Positions 55,139 through 64,000 are shown, counted from the stretch's first letter. The stretch is 64,000 nt of DNA from Candidatus Methylacidiphilum fumarolicum (GCF_949774925.1 NZ_OX458932.1:1612001-1676000); one strand, 5' to 3'. The notes: a model not told the origin generated them from the sequence alone. Program-made: numbers and translations.

Positions 55139-56152
55139 TTATTCCCTGTATGTTTTCTCCTCTGGTTGTTCTAAGATACTCGGATCGAATTTCATTCCTA
55201 GGGAAAGACCAAGCGCAGCAAGCTTTTCTTTGATCTCATTCAAGGATTTCTTCCCAAAATTCCTATATTTAAGCATTTCAGCTTCCGTCTTCATGGCCAG
55301 CTGACCAACCGTAGTAATATTGGCGTTGTTCAAGCAATTAGCTGCTCTGACAGAAAGTTCTATTTCATTGACGCTCATATTAAGGATCTTTCGAAGCCTA
55401 TTTTCTTCTTCTTTAACGGGTGGCTTCGGCTTTTCAAATTCAACCGGCTCTTTCCCAAATTGAACAAAAACATCAAGATGATGTTGGAGAATAGCGGCTG
55501 ATTGTACAATAGCCTCGTCAGGCCCTATCCTCCCATCCGTCCATATTTCAAAAATGAGTCTATCGTAATCGGTCCTTTGTCCTACTCGGGTATTTTCAAC
55601 CTCATACTTCACATGTCGCACCGGAGAAAAAAGACAATCGATAGGAATGACCCCAATGGATTGGTCTTGTTTCTTGTTGTACTCACCCAATAGGAAACCT
55701 CTTCCAACCTTAACTTCCAGCTCCATCATTAAATGCTTTTTTTGGTCAAGCGTACAAATTAGCTGCTCTGGATTGACAATTTCCACACCTGGATCAACCT
55801 GAATATCTGCCGCAGTCACGGGTCCTTCTTTAAGAACATCGATGCGGAAATTCCGAGTCTCCCTATCTGGCATTTTAATCAAGACCTTCTTCAGATTAAG
55901 AACGATGTCTATCACATCTTCGACGACACCAGGAATAGAAGTAAATTCGTGCATGACCCCATCGATTTTGACCGAGGCAATGGCCGCTCCCTCTAAAGAT
56001 GACAAAAGGATTCGGCGCAACGAATTACCTAAGGTATGTCCATATCCCGACTCGAAGGGTTCAATGATATAACGACCAAAGGTTGCATTCGATACCGTCT
56101 CATCTTTGACGATGGAACGGGGCATCTCAAATCTTCCTAAACGTATAGCCAT
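55139..56152 (-). CDS. rpoA: RNA polymerase alpha subunit
   Basis: A 337-residue subunit that nucleates RNA polymerase assembly. The N-terminal domain (about 1-235) contains FIIEPFESGYGHTLGNSLRR-type sequence (ILLSSLEGAAIASVKIDGV). The C-terminal domain (about 255-325) contains NIELSVRAANCLNN-type residues and YRNFGKKSLNEIKEKLAALG for UP-element and activator contacts. It lies 44 bp after rpsD. Length is normal. Confidence 0.97.
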   Translation of the reverse strand: MAIRLGRFEMPRSIVKDETVSNATFGRYIIEPFESGYGHTLGNSLRRILLSSLEGAAIASVKIDGVMHEFTSIPGVVEDVIDIVLNLKKVLIKMPDRETRNFRIDVLKEGPVTAADIQVDPGVEIVNPEQLICTLDQKKHLMMELEVKVGRGFLLGEYNKKQDQSIGVIPIDCLFSPVRHVKYEVENTRVGQRTDYDRLIFEIWTDGRIGPDEAIVQSAAILQHHLDVFVQFGKEPVEFEKPKPPVKEEENRLRKILNMSVNEIELSVRAANCLNNANITTVGQLAMKTEAEMLKYRNFGKKSLNEIKEKLAALGLSLGMKFDPSILEQPEEKTYRE

Positions 56153-56196
56153 AACACCCTACCACTCCTTCTATAAAGGATTTTGCATCCCAATGT

Positions 56197-56805
56197 TCAT
56201 TTTGAATACAACTCCACGACAAGTTGCTCGTTGACGATAGGCTGTATTTCTTCTCTGGTTGGAAGCCGATTCACCGTCCCCTTTAGATTATCTGCTTCTA
56301 GAGAGAGCCAATCGGGGATCCTTATGCCTTTCATGGCTTCAAGATTGCGTAAGGCCAATTTTCTCGATTGAGGCTTAGGGCAAATTTCTATAACATCCCC
56401 TGGTTTAGTTCTATAACTTGGTATATTCACTTTCTTGCCATTGACATAAATATGCCCATGGTTAACTAGTTGCCTAGCTTCCATTCTACTTGTTGCAAAA
56501 CAAAGCCTATAGACGATGTTGTCTAACCTTTGCTCAAGAAGCTGAAATAGCACTTCTCCTGTTACCCCTTTCTTTTTATGAGCAATTTGGAAATACCTTC
56601 GAAATTGCTTTTCCATGATCCCATACATAAACCTCAACTTTTGCTTCTCTGCCAAAGCCACCGCATAATCTGATTTCTTCTTCGCAGCCCTCTGACCATG
56701 AATTCCTGGTGGATAAGGCTTCCGTTCTAAAGCCTTATTAGGGCCAAACAAAGCAACATTAAACCGTCTGGAAATCTTCGCTTTTGGACCAATATATTTT
56801 GCCAT
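56197..56805 (-). CDS. rpsD: 30S ribosomal protein S4
   Basis: A 202-residue primary 16S rRNA-binding protein, of usual length. The N-terminal segment KYIGPKAKISRRFNVALFGP lacks the zinc-binding cysteines found in some S4 proteins. The S4 RNA-binding domain is at about residues 93-155 (LDNIVYRLCFATSRMEARQL, then HGHIYVNGKKVNIPSYR). In other bacteria S4 represses its own operon, but no target structure could be checked here. Confidence 0.97.
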   Translation of the reverse strand: MAKYIGPKAKISRRFNVALFGPNKALERKPYPPGIHGQRAAKKKSDYAVALAEKQKLRFMYGIMEKQFRRYFQIAHKKKGVTGEVLFQLLEQRLDNIVYRLCFATSRMEARQLVNHGHIYVNGKKVNIPSYRTKPGDVIEICPKPQSRKLALRNLEAMKGIRIPDWLSLEADNLKGTVNRLPTREEIQPIVNEQLVVELYSK

Positions 56806-56831
56806 GATTTTGTTTCTCCACTTTTTTCAAC

Positions 56832-57374
56832 TTAGACGCGACGTGGCTTCTTTGGTCGACACCCATTATGAGGTATTGGAGTCACATCTAAGATTGAGGT
56901 GACTTCCAATCCTACCGCTTGCAAGGCCCTGATCGCCGATTCTCTTCCGGTTCCAGGCCCTTTGACTTTTACAATGACCTCTCTCATTCCATGTCCCATA
57001 GCTTGTCTAGCAGCATCCTGTGCAACCAGCTGTGCCACATAGGCTGTGGATTTTTTAGTCCCACGAAAACCACACTTGCCGGCACTGGACCACGCCACCG
57101 TTTTTCCACTCATATCGGTGATCGTCACAATAGTATTATTAAAGGTGGCCAAAATGTTTACTATTCCATTATAAATCGCCTTGCTTGCGCGAACTTTAGG
57201 TATCTTTATCTTTTCTTGCTCCTGTTCCAATGGCGTCGACAATAAATCTTCTCCCTGGTTTTCTTTCTTTTTTATATTCTGAGCTTTTCCTGCCAACTCT
57301 GAAGTTGATGCCATCTGTGAATTACCTTCCTCTTTTTTTACTTTCGGCTTTTTTTCTTGATTACCCTCTGCCAT
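56832..57374 (-). CDS. rpsK: 30S ribosomal protein S11 with N-terminal extension
   Basis: An S11 homologue of 180 residues; typical S11 has about 130. The conserved protein starts near residue 58 ([20 protein letters not shown]) and continues with [20 protein letters not shown] and the C-terminal [16 protein letters not shown]. The first 55 or so residues are Lys/Glu/Gln/Ser-rich ([20 protein letters not shown]) with low complexity, likely disordered. The ATG at 57374 has a GGGAGG site 5 bases upstream, which supports the extension being translated. A GTG 18 bases upstream is less likely. Confidence 0.95.
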   Translation of the reverse strand: MAEGNQEKKPKVKKEEGNSQMASTSELAGKAQNIKKKENQGEDLLSTPLEQEQEKIKIPKVRASKAIYNGIVNILATFNNTIVTITDMSGKTVAWSSAGKCGFRGTKKSTAYVAQLVAQDAARQAMGHGMREVIVKVKGPGTGRESAIRALQAVGLEVTSILDVTPIPHNGCRPKKPRRV

Positions 57375-57432
57375 TGTGTCCTCCCTTTCCACTCCATCAC
57401 TAACTCTCCATTAAGATTAATACAGAACTCCC

Positions 57433-57828
57433 TTAAACCTTGCCTTTCTTAGCCTCTTTTCTTCTGACCACACCGATGGTTTTTCTAGGTCCTTTTCTTG
57501 TCCTAGCATTCGTAGAGGTTCTCTGTCCTCTTACAGGAAGTCCACGGATGTGCCTTAAGCCTCTATAACAACGGATAGACTGCAACCTCTTTATATTTTG
57601 CTGAACCTCTCGTCTTAAATCCCCTTCAATGACAAAACCATTTTCTTCGATTACCTGTATAATCCGATTAATCTGTTGGTTTGTCAGGTCCTTCGCTCTC
57701 ATCTGAGGATTGAGTTCAGCCTGTTCACAAATGAGCTTTGCCCTTGATCTGCCAATGCCATAGATAACAGGCAATGCTGCAATCAAAGGCTTGTTACCTG
57801 GAATTTCTACACCCAAAATTCGAGCCAT
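57433..57828 (-). CDS. rpsM: 30S ribosomal protein S13
   Basis: A 131-residue small-subunit head protein contacting tRNA and the 50S subunit. Motifs are [39 protein letters not shown] and the C-terminal [20 protein letters not shown]. It lies 21 bp after rpmJ and 58 bp before rpsK in transcription order. Confidence 0.97.
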   Translation of the reverse strand: MARILGVEIPGNKPLIAALPVIYGIGRSRAKLICEQAELNPQMRAKDLTNQQINRIIQVIEENGFVIEGDLRREVQQNIKRLQSIRCYRGLRHIRGLPVRGQRTSTNARTRKGPRKTIGVVRRKEAKKGKV

Positions 57829-57849
57829 TCTATCCTTTCAGTTTAAAAA

Positions 57850-57966
57850 TTAACCCTGTCTTTGTTTCAATCGCGGATTCTTTTTGTTTATAATATAGAT
57901 TCTTCCTTTTCTTCGAACGACTTGACAATTGGCTGTCCGTCTTTTTACTGAAGCTCTTACTTTCAT
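57850..57966 (-). CDS. rpmJ: 50S ribosomal protein L36
   Basis: A 38-residue protein starting at the ATG at 57966: [10 protein letters not shown], then [20 protein letters not shown] and ending QRQG. Zinc-binding L36 has three Cys and one His; here only a single Cys remains, so this is the zinc-free (C-minus) type, commonly linked to low-zinc conditions. It sits between map and rpsM, as in many bacteria. Confidence 0.95.
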   Translation of the reverse strand: MKVRASVKRRTANCQVVRRKGRIYIINKKNPRLKQRQG

Positions 57967-58043
57967 TGCTTCTCCTAGTGTTAATTAAAAAAGCAGAAGG
58001 TTTTCAATAATCAAAAAAGAAAAAAAATCAAGATTTTTTTATC

Positions 58044-58826
58044 CTAAAAAGCCGTATGATACACTAACTCTACATTATCTTCGGTTAAAGTCAAAATTTC
58101 CGGACCATTCTTGGTAATCAAAACGGTATGCTCAAAATGAGCCGACCTTTGCCCATCTTCAGTAACAGCGGTCCAACCATCTGGCATCATGAGAACTTTT
58201 CCAGATCCTCTGTTAACCATTGGTTCGATGGCTATGGTCATTCCTGCTTTTAACTTCGGTCCTTGGCCTGGTTTTCCAAAATTCGGAACGTGAGGTTTTT
58301 CATGGAGTTTTCTGCCAACCCCATGACCCACAAACTCCTTAACTACCTGATAACCTTGCTCAAGAACATACCTTTCAATTGCCGAGGAAATATCCCCAAT
58401 TCTATTACCTTCCTGTGCCTGAGCTATGCCAAGCATAAGGGCTTTGTTGGTCACTTCAATTAACCGTAAATCCTCTACATCAACCGTTCCCACTGGATAA
58501 GTCTTTGCTGTGTCCCCTATCCACCCATCGAGAATAATACCTACATCCAACTTTACAAGATCTCCATACTGGATTTTTCTCTTTCCTCCAATCCCATGGA
58601 CCACTTCTTCATTGATCGATATACAGATATTTCCAGGAAAGCCTCTATAACCTAAAAACGCACTCTTTGCTCCATAGGATTCGATAAGATGGGCCGCATA
58701 CTTATCCACCTCCTCCGTAGTGATCCCTGGAGCAAGAATAGGCCTTATTTTTTCTATTATTTCGGTGACGACTCTGCAGCTACGCCGCATCGCCTCAATT
58801 TCTTTGCCTCTTTTAATGGGTATCAC
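58044..58826 (-). CDS. map: Methionine aminopeptidase type I
   Basis: A 260-residue metalloenzyme removing initiator methionine. Active-site residues are in EEVVHGIGGK (His), LVKLDVGIILDGWIGDTAKT (two Asp ligands), FVGHGVGRKLHEKPHVPNFG (His), AIEPMVN (Glu) and HFEHTVLI (Glu). I chose the GTG at 58826 because it matches the family N-terminus (IPIKRGKEIEAMRRS); a TTG at 58862 would add an unlikely hydrophobic leader. It lies 77 bp upstream of rpmJ and 71 bp after rpsT. The usual upstream partners secY and adk are absent here. Confidence 0.95.
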   Translation of the reverse strand: MIPIKRGKEIEAMRRSCRVVTEIIEKIRPILAPGITTEEVDKYAAHLIESYGAKSAFLGYRGFPGNICISINEEVVHGIGGKRKIQYGDLVKLDVGIILDGWIGDTAKTYPVGTVDVEDLRLIEVTNKALMLGIAQAQEGNRIGDISSAIERYVLEQGYQVVKEFVGHGVGRKLHEKPHVPNFGKPGQGPKLKAGMTIAIEPMVNRGSGKVLMMPDGWTAVTEDGQRSAHFEHTVLITKNGPEILTLTEDNVELVYHTAF

Positions 58827-58897
58827 TGGAACAGTAAAAGGTGAAAAAATTAAAAATATCAAATTAAATATAATATAAACATAGAAGAGTTACCGAT

Positions 58898-59167
58898 TCA
58901 AACAGAACTGATTTTCCCAATTTTTTTCAATAATCGTTTCTTCTTTCGATTAGCAGTATTCGCCACAAGCTTCTTTCTTTTAACCAATCGATCCAGTAAG
59001 GATTGAATGGTGGGGAAAAAAGACAGAGCTTCCTCTTTTTTTTTGGCATCAATCAATGCCTTAAGCTGTTTTAACTGCTCTTTTAATTCTTTCTTTGCTC
59101 TTAGATTAAAAATGCGCTTTCTTTCGCTTTTCCGTTGGTTCTTTTCAGCCGATTTTGTATTGGGCAT
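58898..59167 (-). CDS. rpsT: 30S ribosomal protein S20
   Basis: An 89-residue, very basic protein that binds 16S rRNA early. It begins PNTKSAEKNQRKSERKRIF and keeps the C-terminal KLVANTANRKKKRLLKKIG. It is divergent from argS, with a 142 bp spacer. It is immediately upstream of map and may share its transcript. Confidence 0.95.
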   Translation of the reverse strand: MPNTKSAEKNQRKSERKRIFNLRAKKELKEQLKQLKALIDAKKKEEALSFFPTIQSLLDRLVKRKKLVANTANRKKKRLLKKIGKISSV

Positions 59168-59309
59168 AAGAAAAAGTAATTTCAGAACATTTGATGGAAT
59201 GTCAAGTAAAAGAAAAATAATTTTAAAAACTTCTCTTCCTAACTATCTTCTTTTGGATCATCCGAACATTGGATAAAAAAGATTTGTAAGAGCTCAGTTA
59301 AAAAGAACT

Positions 59310-61052
59310 ATGAAAATTCCTCAAGATTGGATTTTTGAAAAACTAAAAGTGGCCCTTTCTGAAAAGTTTGGTCAAACCGACCATATTCCAATAGTCGAAC
59401 CCTGTTCCAATCCTTCATTTGGAGATTACCAAACTAATGTCGCATTTCTAATGGCCAGTCAACTCAAAGAAAATCCAAGAAAATTAGCTGAAGAGTTTGC
59501 GAGGATCATTGGAGACAACTCCGTAACTTTTTATCCTGAAGTCGGAGGCAATGGATTCATTAATTTTAGAGTAAAACCAAAAGCTTACCTGAATGCTTTC
59601 CTTGCGATCCGTTCCGACCCTCGACTTGGCATTGAGCAGACTAAAGAACCACAGACAATCGTGATAGATTTTTCAAGCCCAAACATAGCAAAAGAATTAC
59701 ATGTGGGCCATCTTCGCAGCACGATTCTTGGAGATGTCTTAAAAAGACTCAATCTTTTTTTAGGCCATCGTGTCATTGCGGACAATCATCTGGGAGATTG
59801 GGGAACACAGTTTGGGATGGTGCTTTTAGGATACAAAAGATACGGCGATCCGCTTGCTTTAGCCGAAAAACCCTTGGAGTATCTGGAAGGACTATATGTG
59901 AGAATCCAAAAAGAAGCAAAAGAATCTGAAAGGATTAAGGAAGAGGCAAAAAGAGAATTACAAAAATTGCAATCTGGTGACAGCGAAAACTTAAAACTTT
60001 GGGATGTCTTTGTTCATGCTTCCCTAAAGGAATTGGACAAAATTTATCAAAAGCTTAATGTAAAATTCGATTATTCCCTTGGAGAAAGCGTGTATAATCC
60101 TATGCTTCCAGGGGTTGTCGAAGAACTTCTTCAAAAAGGGATTGCTCGATACAGCGAAGGGGCCGTTTGTGTGTTTTTCAACAAAGACTTCCCAGAATTA
60201 GCTAACAAGCCCATGATAATCCAAAAAACTGATGGCGCTTATCTTTATGCCACAACGGATATTGCTACCCTTCTTTTCCGTTTGAGCAATTGGCAAGCTC
60301 AGCGGATCATATATGTCACTGACTCAAGACAAAAACTGCACTTCCAGCAACTTTTTGCCCTTGCTCGACTACTCGGCATCGATATTCAGCTCGAACACGT
60401 TTATTTCGGATCAATCCTTGGAGAAGACAAAAAACCTCTTAAAACTAGGGAAGGGACGTCAATAAAGCTAAGGGAGCTTTTAGAGGAAGCGGTCAATCGA
60501 GCCTACCAGATTATAGATGAAAAAAGAAAGGATTTGTCCGAGGATAAAAAAAGAGAGATAGCCCATGCTGTCGGGATAGGGGCTCTGAAATATGCCGATC
60601 TTTCTCAAAACAGAATCCTCGATTATATTTTTAGCTGGGAAAAACTCCTTTCTCTTGAAGGAAATACCGCACCTTATCTCATAAACGCCCATGTTCGAAT
60701 TTGCTCTATTTTGAAAAAAGCTGCTTCCTCCGGTTATGGTTCTACCCTGGGCTTTACCTCTCTAAAATTCGAAACCGACACCCTCCACCCTCAAGAAATA
60801 GAACTGATGAAAGCGGTTTTAAGCTTCAAATATTCCTTATTCCTTGCAGCCAAAGAAAATAGCCCACACCATCTTTGTAACTATCTTTATAACCTTGCAA
60901 AAGTCTTTCACAAATTCTATGAACAATGCCCAGTCTTAGGTGCATCGACGGAATCCTCAAAGCAGCTACGCCTAGCCTTTTGCGATTTTACGCAACGCAC
61001 TCTTTCTTTAGGACTAGAGCTTCTGGGCATCGAGCCTTTGAAAGAGATGTAG
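59310..61052 (+). CDS. argS: Arginyl-tRNA synthetase
   Basis: A 580-residue class I synthetase. The HIGH-type motif is HVGH (131-134) in ELHVGHLRSTILGDVL. The KMSKS region reads LKTREGTSIKLRELLEEAV, without the usual lysine, as is normal for many ArgRS. The N-terminal tRNA-D-loop-binding domain (about 1-110) and the C-terminal DALR anticodon-binding domain (about 460-580, with YNLAKVFHKFYEQCPV) are both present. It stands alone, with no operon partner. Confidence 0.97.
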   Translation: MKIPQDWIFEKLKVALSEKFGQTDHIPIVEPCSNPSFGDYQTNVAFLMASQLKENPRKLAEEFARIIGDNSVTFYPEVGGNGFINFRVKPKAYLNAFLAIRSDPRLGIEQTKEPQTIVIDFSSPNIAKELHVGHLRSTILGDVLKRLNLFLGHRVIADNHLGDWGTQFGMVLLGYKRYGDPLALAEKPLEYLEGLYVRIQKEAKESERIKEEAKRELQKLQSGDSENLKLWDVFVHASLKELDKIYQKLNVKFDYSLGESVYNPMLPGVVEELLQKGIARYSEGAVCVFFNKDFPELANKPMIIQKTDGAYLYATTDIATLLFRLSNWQAQRIIYVTDSRQKLHFQQLFALARLLGIDIQLEHVYFGSILGEDKKPLKTREGTSIKLRELLEEAVNRAYQIIDEKRKDLSEDKKREIAHAVGIGALKYADLSQNRILDYIFSWEKLLSLEGNTAPYLINAHVRICSILKKAASSGYGSTLGFTSLKFETDTLHPQEIELMKAVLSFKYSLFLAAKENSPHHLCNYLYNLAKVFHKFYEQCPVLGASTESSKQLRLAFCDFTQRTLSLGLELLGIEPLKEM

Positions 61053-61167
61053 GAGGTTGAAGAGACAAGCTTGCCAGTGAAAAAAGAAAGAATGCACAAA
61101 AAATTGGAACTCCAGAGAAAAAAATCAATCTCTATAATTTTTTTTATGGAATAATCATTTTATATTC

Positions 61168-61191
61168 ATACAATTATTGCCTATATTGTAT
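61168..61191. promoter_or_regulatory. Inverted repeat upstream of the histidine kinase gene
   Basis: ATACAAT (61168-61174) and ATTGTAT (61185-61191) form a 7-base perfect dyad with a 10-base centre, 40-64 bases before the kinase ATG. The neighbouring sequence is AT-rich with TATAAG, so it could overlap a promoter. It may be an operator, perhaps for the NarL-type regulator encoded downstream; this is inference. Confidence 0.35.
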
Positions 61192-61231
61192 AAGGTTATT
61201 ATTTAGAAACGAAAATATTGTCTCTATTACG

Positions 61232-62323
61232 ATGGATAACGGATGGCTCGATGAAGAGAAAAGATGTACTTTTACTATTTCTCAATGTCTTCAAGGAGAA
61301 GTAGAACCTTCTTACTGTAGTATCGCTCAATGGATTTTTAATGTTATCCATAATATTGCTGAAGGGTTACTAGTTCTAGATAGTGAAGGGAACATTAAGC
61401 TTACCAACAAGGCTGCTGAAGAGCTTTTCGGCTATCATAGAATGGAACTTTTTCGTAAACCCTTTGTTGAACTCCTTGCCCCTCCCTATCGTCAGAAATG
61501 GATCCGAACTTTTTTAGCTAAAAAGAAAAAAAAACCAATCAACCAATATGAACTCTTAGGTCAAAAGAAAGATAAAACAACCTTTTTCATGGAGATCTCA
61601 GTGAGTGAAGTCTTCTTAAAGGAAGGAAAAGTTTTAAGCGTTCTTGTAAGGGATATTAGAGAAAGAAAAGCTCTAGAAAAGGCAGCCTTAGAAGCTAGCG
61701 AACACGAAAGACAAAGAATAGGCCAAGACATTCATGATAGTCTCTGCCAGTTATTGATTGGTATTGAGTTTAAAGCTCAGTTTTTATCCCAAGAACTTCG
61801 AGAAAAGGCAGCCGTCGGTCATGAGCTAGCCTCTGAAATCGCCAAATTAGCTAGAGAAGCAGCAACTTCAGCTCGAGATATAGCCAAGGGACTAGCGCCA
61901 CTGGCGATGTCCACCTCAGATCTGATTGCTTCCTTAATGGATTTGGCTCAAAATACGGGTAAAAACACCCCCATCACTTGTCAGTTTCATTTGATTGGAG
62001 AACCTGTTGTTCCCAACCCTTCTTTTGCTATCCAGCTTTATCGAATCGCTCAAGAAGCTGTTAATAACGTGATCAAACACTCAGGGGCCTCGCACATCGA
62101 CATCACTTTTGGAGAGACATCTGGAACAATTTTTCTTCAAGTGGAAGACAATGGCATTGGAATGAAAATGAAAGATGGGATAAACAAAGGGTTAGGTTTC
62201 AGGTCGATGCTCTATCGTGCGGGAATGATCGGTGCTAATTTGAGTATCGATTCTCTTCCTGGAAAAGGGACAAAAATCATTTGCAGTTTACCTTCTGCCC
62301 AAAATACTAAAACCAATGGTTAA
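61232..62323 (+). CDS. PAS-domain sensor histidine kinase (NarL/NreB-type, HisKA_3)
   Basis: A 363-residue kinase with no membrane helix, so it is probably cytosolic. Residues about 35-145 form a PAS domain (IAEGLLVLDSEGNIKLTNKA, then FFMEISVSEVFLKEGKVLSV). The dimerisation helix contains the phospho-acceptor His168 (ERQRIGQDIHDSLCQLLIG). The ATPase domain carries the N-box IAQEAVNNVIKHSGA (near 278), the G1 box VEDNGIGMK (near 305) and the G2-like GLGFRSMLYRAG. It overlaps the response regulator by 8 bp. The PAS ligand is unknown; no heme or FAD residue is evident. Confidence 0.94.
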   Translation: MDNGWLDEEKRCTFTISQCLQGEVEPSYCSIAQWIFNVIHNIAEGLLVLDSEGNIKLTNKAAEELFGYHRMELFRKPFVELLAPPYRQKWIRTFLAKKKKKPINQYELLGQKKDKTTFFMEISVSEVFLKEGKVLSVLVRDIRERKALEKAALEASEHERQRIGQDIHDSLCQLLIGIEFKAQFLSQELREKAAVGHELASEIAKLAREAATSARDIAKGLAPLAMSTSDLIASLMDLAQNTGKNTPITCQFHLIGEPVVPNPSFAIQLYRIAQEAVNNVIKHSGASHIDITFGETSGTIFLQVEDNGIGMKMKDGINKGLGFRSMLYRAGMIGANLSIDSLPGKGTKIICSLPSAQNTKTNG

Positions 62324-63029
62324 GAACAATATGATGAAGGAACGATCTACTGAGACGAAAAAAAGAGGGGTGCTCATCGTTGACGATCATGCCGTACTCC
62401 GAGAGGGTTTAGCGTATATTATTGGAACAGATCCATCCCTCTGCGTGTGCGGAATGGCTGAAAACGCGCAAAAAGGTTTTGAGCTTGTCGAAAAGTTAAA
62501 ACCAGATATTGTTCTAGTTGATATTTCTTTACCAGGCAAAAGCGGTCTGGAACTTGTCAAAGACATTCATGCTATTTACCCTGAAATTCCAATCCTTGTG
62601 CTCTCCATGCATGAAGAATCACTGTTTGCTGAAAGGCTGTTAAGAGCTGGTGCTAGAGGCTACTTAATGAAATCGGAAGGCGGTGAAAAGCTGCTTCAAG
62701 CTATAAACAGGATTCTGGAGGGCAACATTTTTGTTAGTGATGAAATTTCTTCTAGGATCCTAGAAGGCTTTACAGGGAAAAAAAGCTCACCTTTCAAGGC
62801 TAGCCCTTTAGGAAAATTGAGCGACAGGGAACTGGAAGTCTTTCAATTGATCGGCAAAGGACTCAGCTCCAGACAGATTGCCGAACAGCTGCATTTAAGC
62901 ATCAAAACTGTCGAGGCTTATAGAGCTAGTATCAAACAAAAATTAAAACTACAGAGTGGAACTGAGCTTGTTCACTATGCCATCTCATGGCATCAAACAA
63001 ATATTTCTTCTGGGCAAACGGACTTTTAA
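62316..63029 (+). CDS. NarL/FixJ-family response regulator
   Basis: A 237-residue regulator. The receiver domain (about 18-135) has the acidic pair VDDHAVLREGL, the phospho-acceptor Asp69 (VLVDISLPGKSGLEL) and a conserved Lys in GYLMKSEGG. The LuxR-type DNA-binding domain (about 172-225) shows SDRELEVFQLIGKGLSSRQI and the recognition helix SIKTVEAYRASIKQKL. It is translated from within the end of the upstream kinase gene, so the pair is co-expressed. The nearby dyad at 61168-61191 is a possible target. Confidence 0.95.
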   Translation: MVKNNMMKERSTETKKRGVLIVDDHAVLREGLAYIIGTDPSLCVCGMAENAQKGFELVEKLKPDIVLVDISLPGKSGLELVKDIHAIYPEIPILVLSMHEESLFAERLLRAGARGYLMKSEGGEKLLQAINRILEGNIFVSDEISSRILEGFTGKKSSPFKASPLGKLSDRELEVFQLIGKGLSSRQIAEQLHLSIKTVEAYRASIKQKLKLQSGTELVHYAISWHQTNISSGQTDF

Positions 63030-63098
63030 CTGTTTTTTGCACATTTCTCCTTTTTTAAGAAACCAAATGATTGCTCGGGTGCTTAAAACTTCTTCTAC

Positions 63099-64000
63099 AT
63101 GAATTCCTCTTACCTCCTACACCCCAGTATTACTCCCTCTTTTTTTGATTCCCAAACTTTAGAGTCTTTTAGTTTCTTTTTAATCCTTCTGGGTTTCTCT
63201 TTGTGTTGGGGAATATTTATAAATTTTTTTCTTCTTGTCCCAAAAATTCTGAAGATTCTCCAACCTTGTTCTCAGAGAAACTACCAGCCACTAAGAAATA
63301 AGCACTACTCTCTGTTATTTTTTTCTTTTGCTTGTCTTTCAGCTGGTTATGTATTTAAGCTGATTGTCAATCCCTCTCCTTTAATTGGACTAGGGATTTT
63401 CTATTTCCTTATAACTTTTTTCTTGCACAGGCTCCTACAGGCTAACCAATCGAGTCTTCCCTCATTCATGGGAATGGCCAGTGGGGTTGTGCTGCTCATC
63501 AGTGAAATTTTATATCTTAGAGGAGTGAAATCCTTCTCCACTTTCGGTTTTCTCACCTCTTTGGAAATAATTTGTTTAGAAATACTTTCTGGTAGTTCTC
63601 TGATTTTTCTTTTGAATATTGTCCCCCTTGTAGAAGGACAAAGTATCAGAAGGGTGTTGAGTTTTTCCCTTGCCAGGTTAGGTAGCCTTCTGGATATTCC
63701 TATGGCGTTATTTTTTTTGAGCCTGCTTTGGCTCTCCTTTGAAAGCTCCCTCTATACCACTAGTCCTTTTTTCCTTTTTACTCCATGGTTTTGCATCCTT
63801 TGTATTCTTTTGCTTTTATTCCGCATTTATCATCAACTTTTGGCAGAGCCACGATTCACTGGGATACTCATGAGATCTTTAGGAGCAAATCATTTCCAGT
63901 TTTCCTTTAGAAAACTCCCATTGCCAAGCATAAAAATAACCTCCTTTTCTCTTCCTAGCTATGTTTTAGAATGCTGGACTTGCTGGATTCTTCTGCTATT
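63099..64000 (+). CDS. Polytopic membrane protein, unknown function (3' end beyond window)
   Basis: A frame open from an ATG at 63099 to the window edge, about 300 codons so far. The start is NSSYLLHPSITPSFFDSQ, and at least seven hydrophobic helices are visible, for example FSFFLILLGFSLCWGIFINF, FMGMASGVVLLISEILYLRG and ALFFLSLLWLSFESSLY. I see no catalytic or binding motif that names it. It lies 69 bp after the response regulator in the same direction and could be its target or a third member of that operon. Confidence 0.6.
   Translation, partial: MNSSYLLHPSITPSFFDSQTLESFSFFLILLGFSLCWGIFINFFLLVPKILKILQPCSQRNYQPLRNKHYSLLFFSFACLSAGYVFKLIVNPSPLIGLGIFYFLITFFLHRLLQANQSSLPSFMGMASGVVLLISEILYLRGVKSFSTFGFLTSLEIICLEILSGSSLIFLLNIVPLVEGQSIRRVLSFSLARLGSLLDIPMALFFLSLLWLSFESSLYTTSPFFLFTPWFCILCILLLLFRIYHQLLAEPRFTGILMRSLGANHFQFSFRKLPLPSIKITSFSLPSYVLECWTCWILLL

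Noticed and set aside
59310-61052. ArgS with a missing KMSKS lysine as a defect
   Set aside because: Loss of this lysine is common in arginyl-tRNA synthetases and does not imply inactivity.

Overview
The window looks like a chromosomal segment of a verrucomicrobium. The evidence is a complete division and cell-wall (dcw) cluster with a MurC-MurB fusion, a very divergent FtsZ, outer-membrane machinery (TolC family, RND pumps), heme A synthesis genes, and an AT-rich base composition with many TTG and GTG starts. My best guess at genus is Methylacidiphilum or a close relative. That rests on general resemblance, not on a database match.

Layout: 1-8.2 kb carries an efflux block on the minus strand: a TolC-type channel, an ECF sigma factor, a small glycine-rich secreted protein and two tandem RND permeases, the second cut by the window edge. 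8.4-15.9 kb holds a YhaM-like nuclease, purC, a glycoside hydrolase-glycosyltransferase fusion translationally coupled to an ABC exporter, and an XRE regulator with a ligand-binding domain. 16.0-35.4 kb is the dcw cluster on the minus strand, in transcription order mraZ, rsmH, ftsL, ftsI, a small ORF, murE, [decayed IS607-type element], murF, mraY, a LysM protein, ftsW, murG, murC-murB, ddl, ftsQ, ftsA, ftsZ. murD is not in it.

35.6-48.7 kb holds an orphan left-handed beta-helix acyltransferase, a MoxR/DUF58/VWA trio, ctaA-ctaB for heme A, a TPR protein with a degenerate retropepsin-like domain, a putative outer-membrane protein, an isochorismatase-family hydrolase, typA, a lipoprotein-like SAM hydrolase and a flippase-like membrane protein. 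48.7-51.1 kb is a second decayed IS607-type element from another lineage. 51.1-64 kb holds rmuC, ppk1, an alpha-operon block (map, rpmJ, rpsM, rpsK, rpsD, rpoA, rplQ), rpsT, argS, a NarL-type two-component pair and the start of a polytopic membrane protein.

The points most worth a second look are the FtsZ homologue, which lost the tubulin signature and the T7-loop aspartates but kept a canonical C-terminal tail; the transposon scar splitting the dcw operon between murE and murF, with a possible replacement promoter; the missing murD; evenly spaced repeats at the mraZ start; and the GH-GT2 plus ABC exporter pair. No tRNA, rRNA or CRISPR array was seen.
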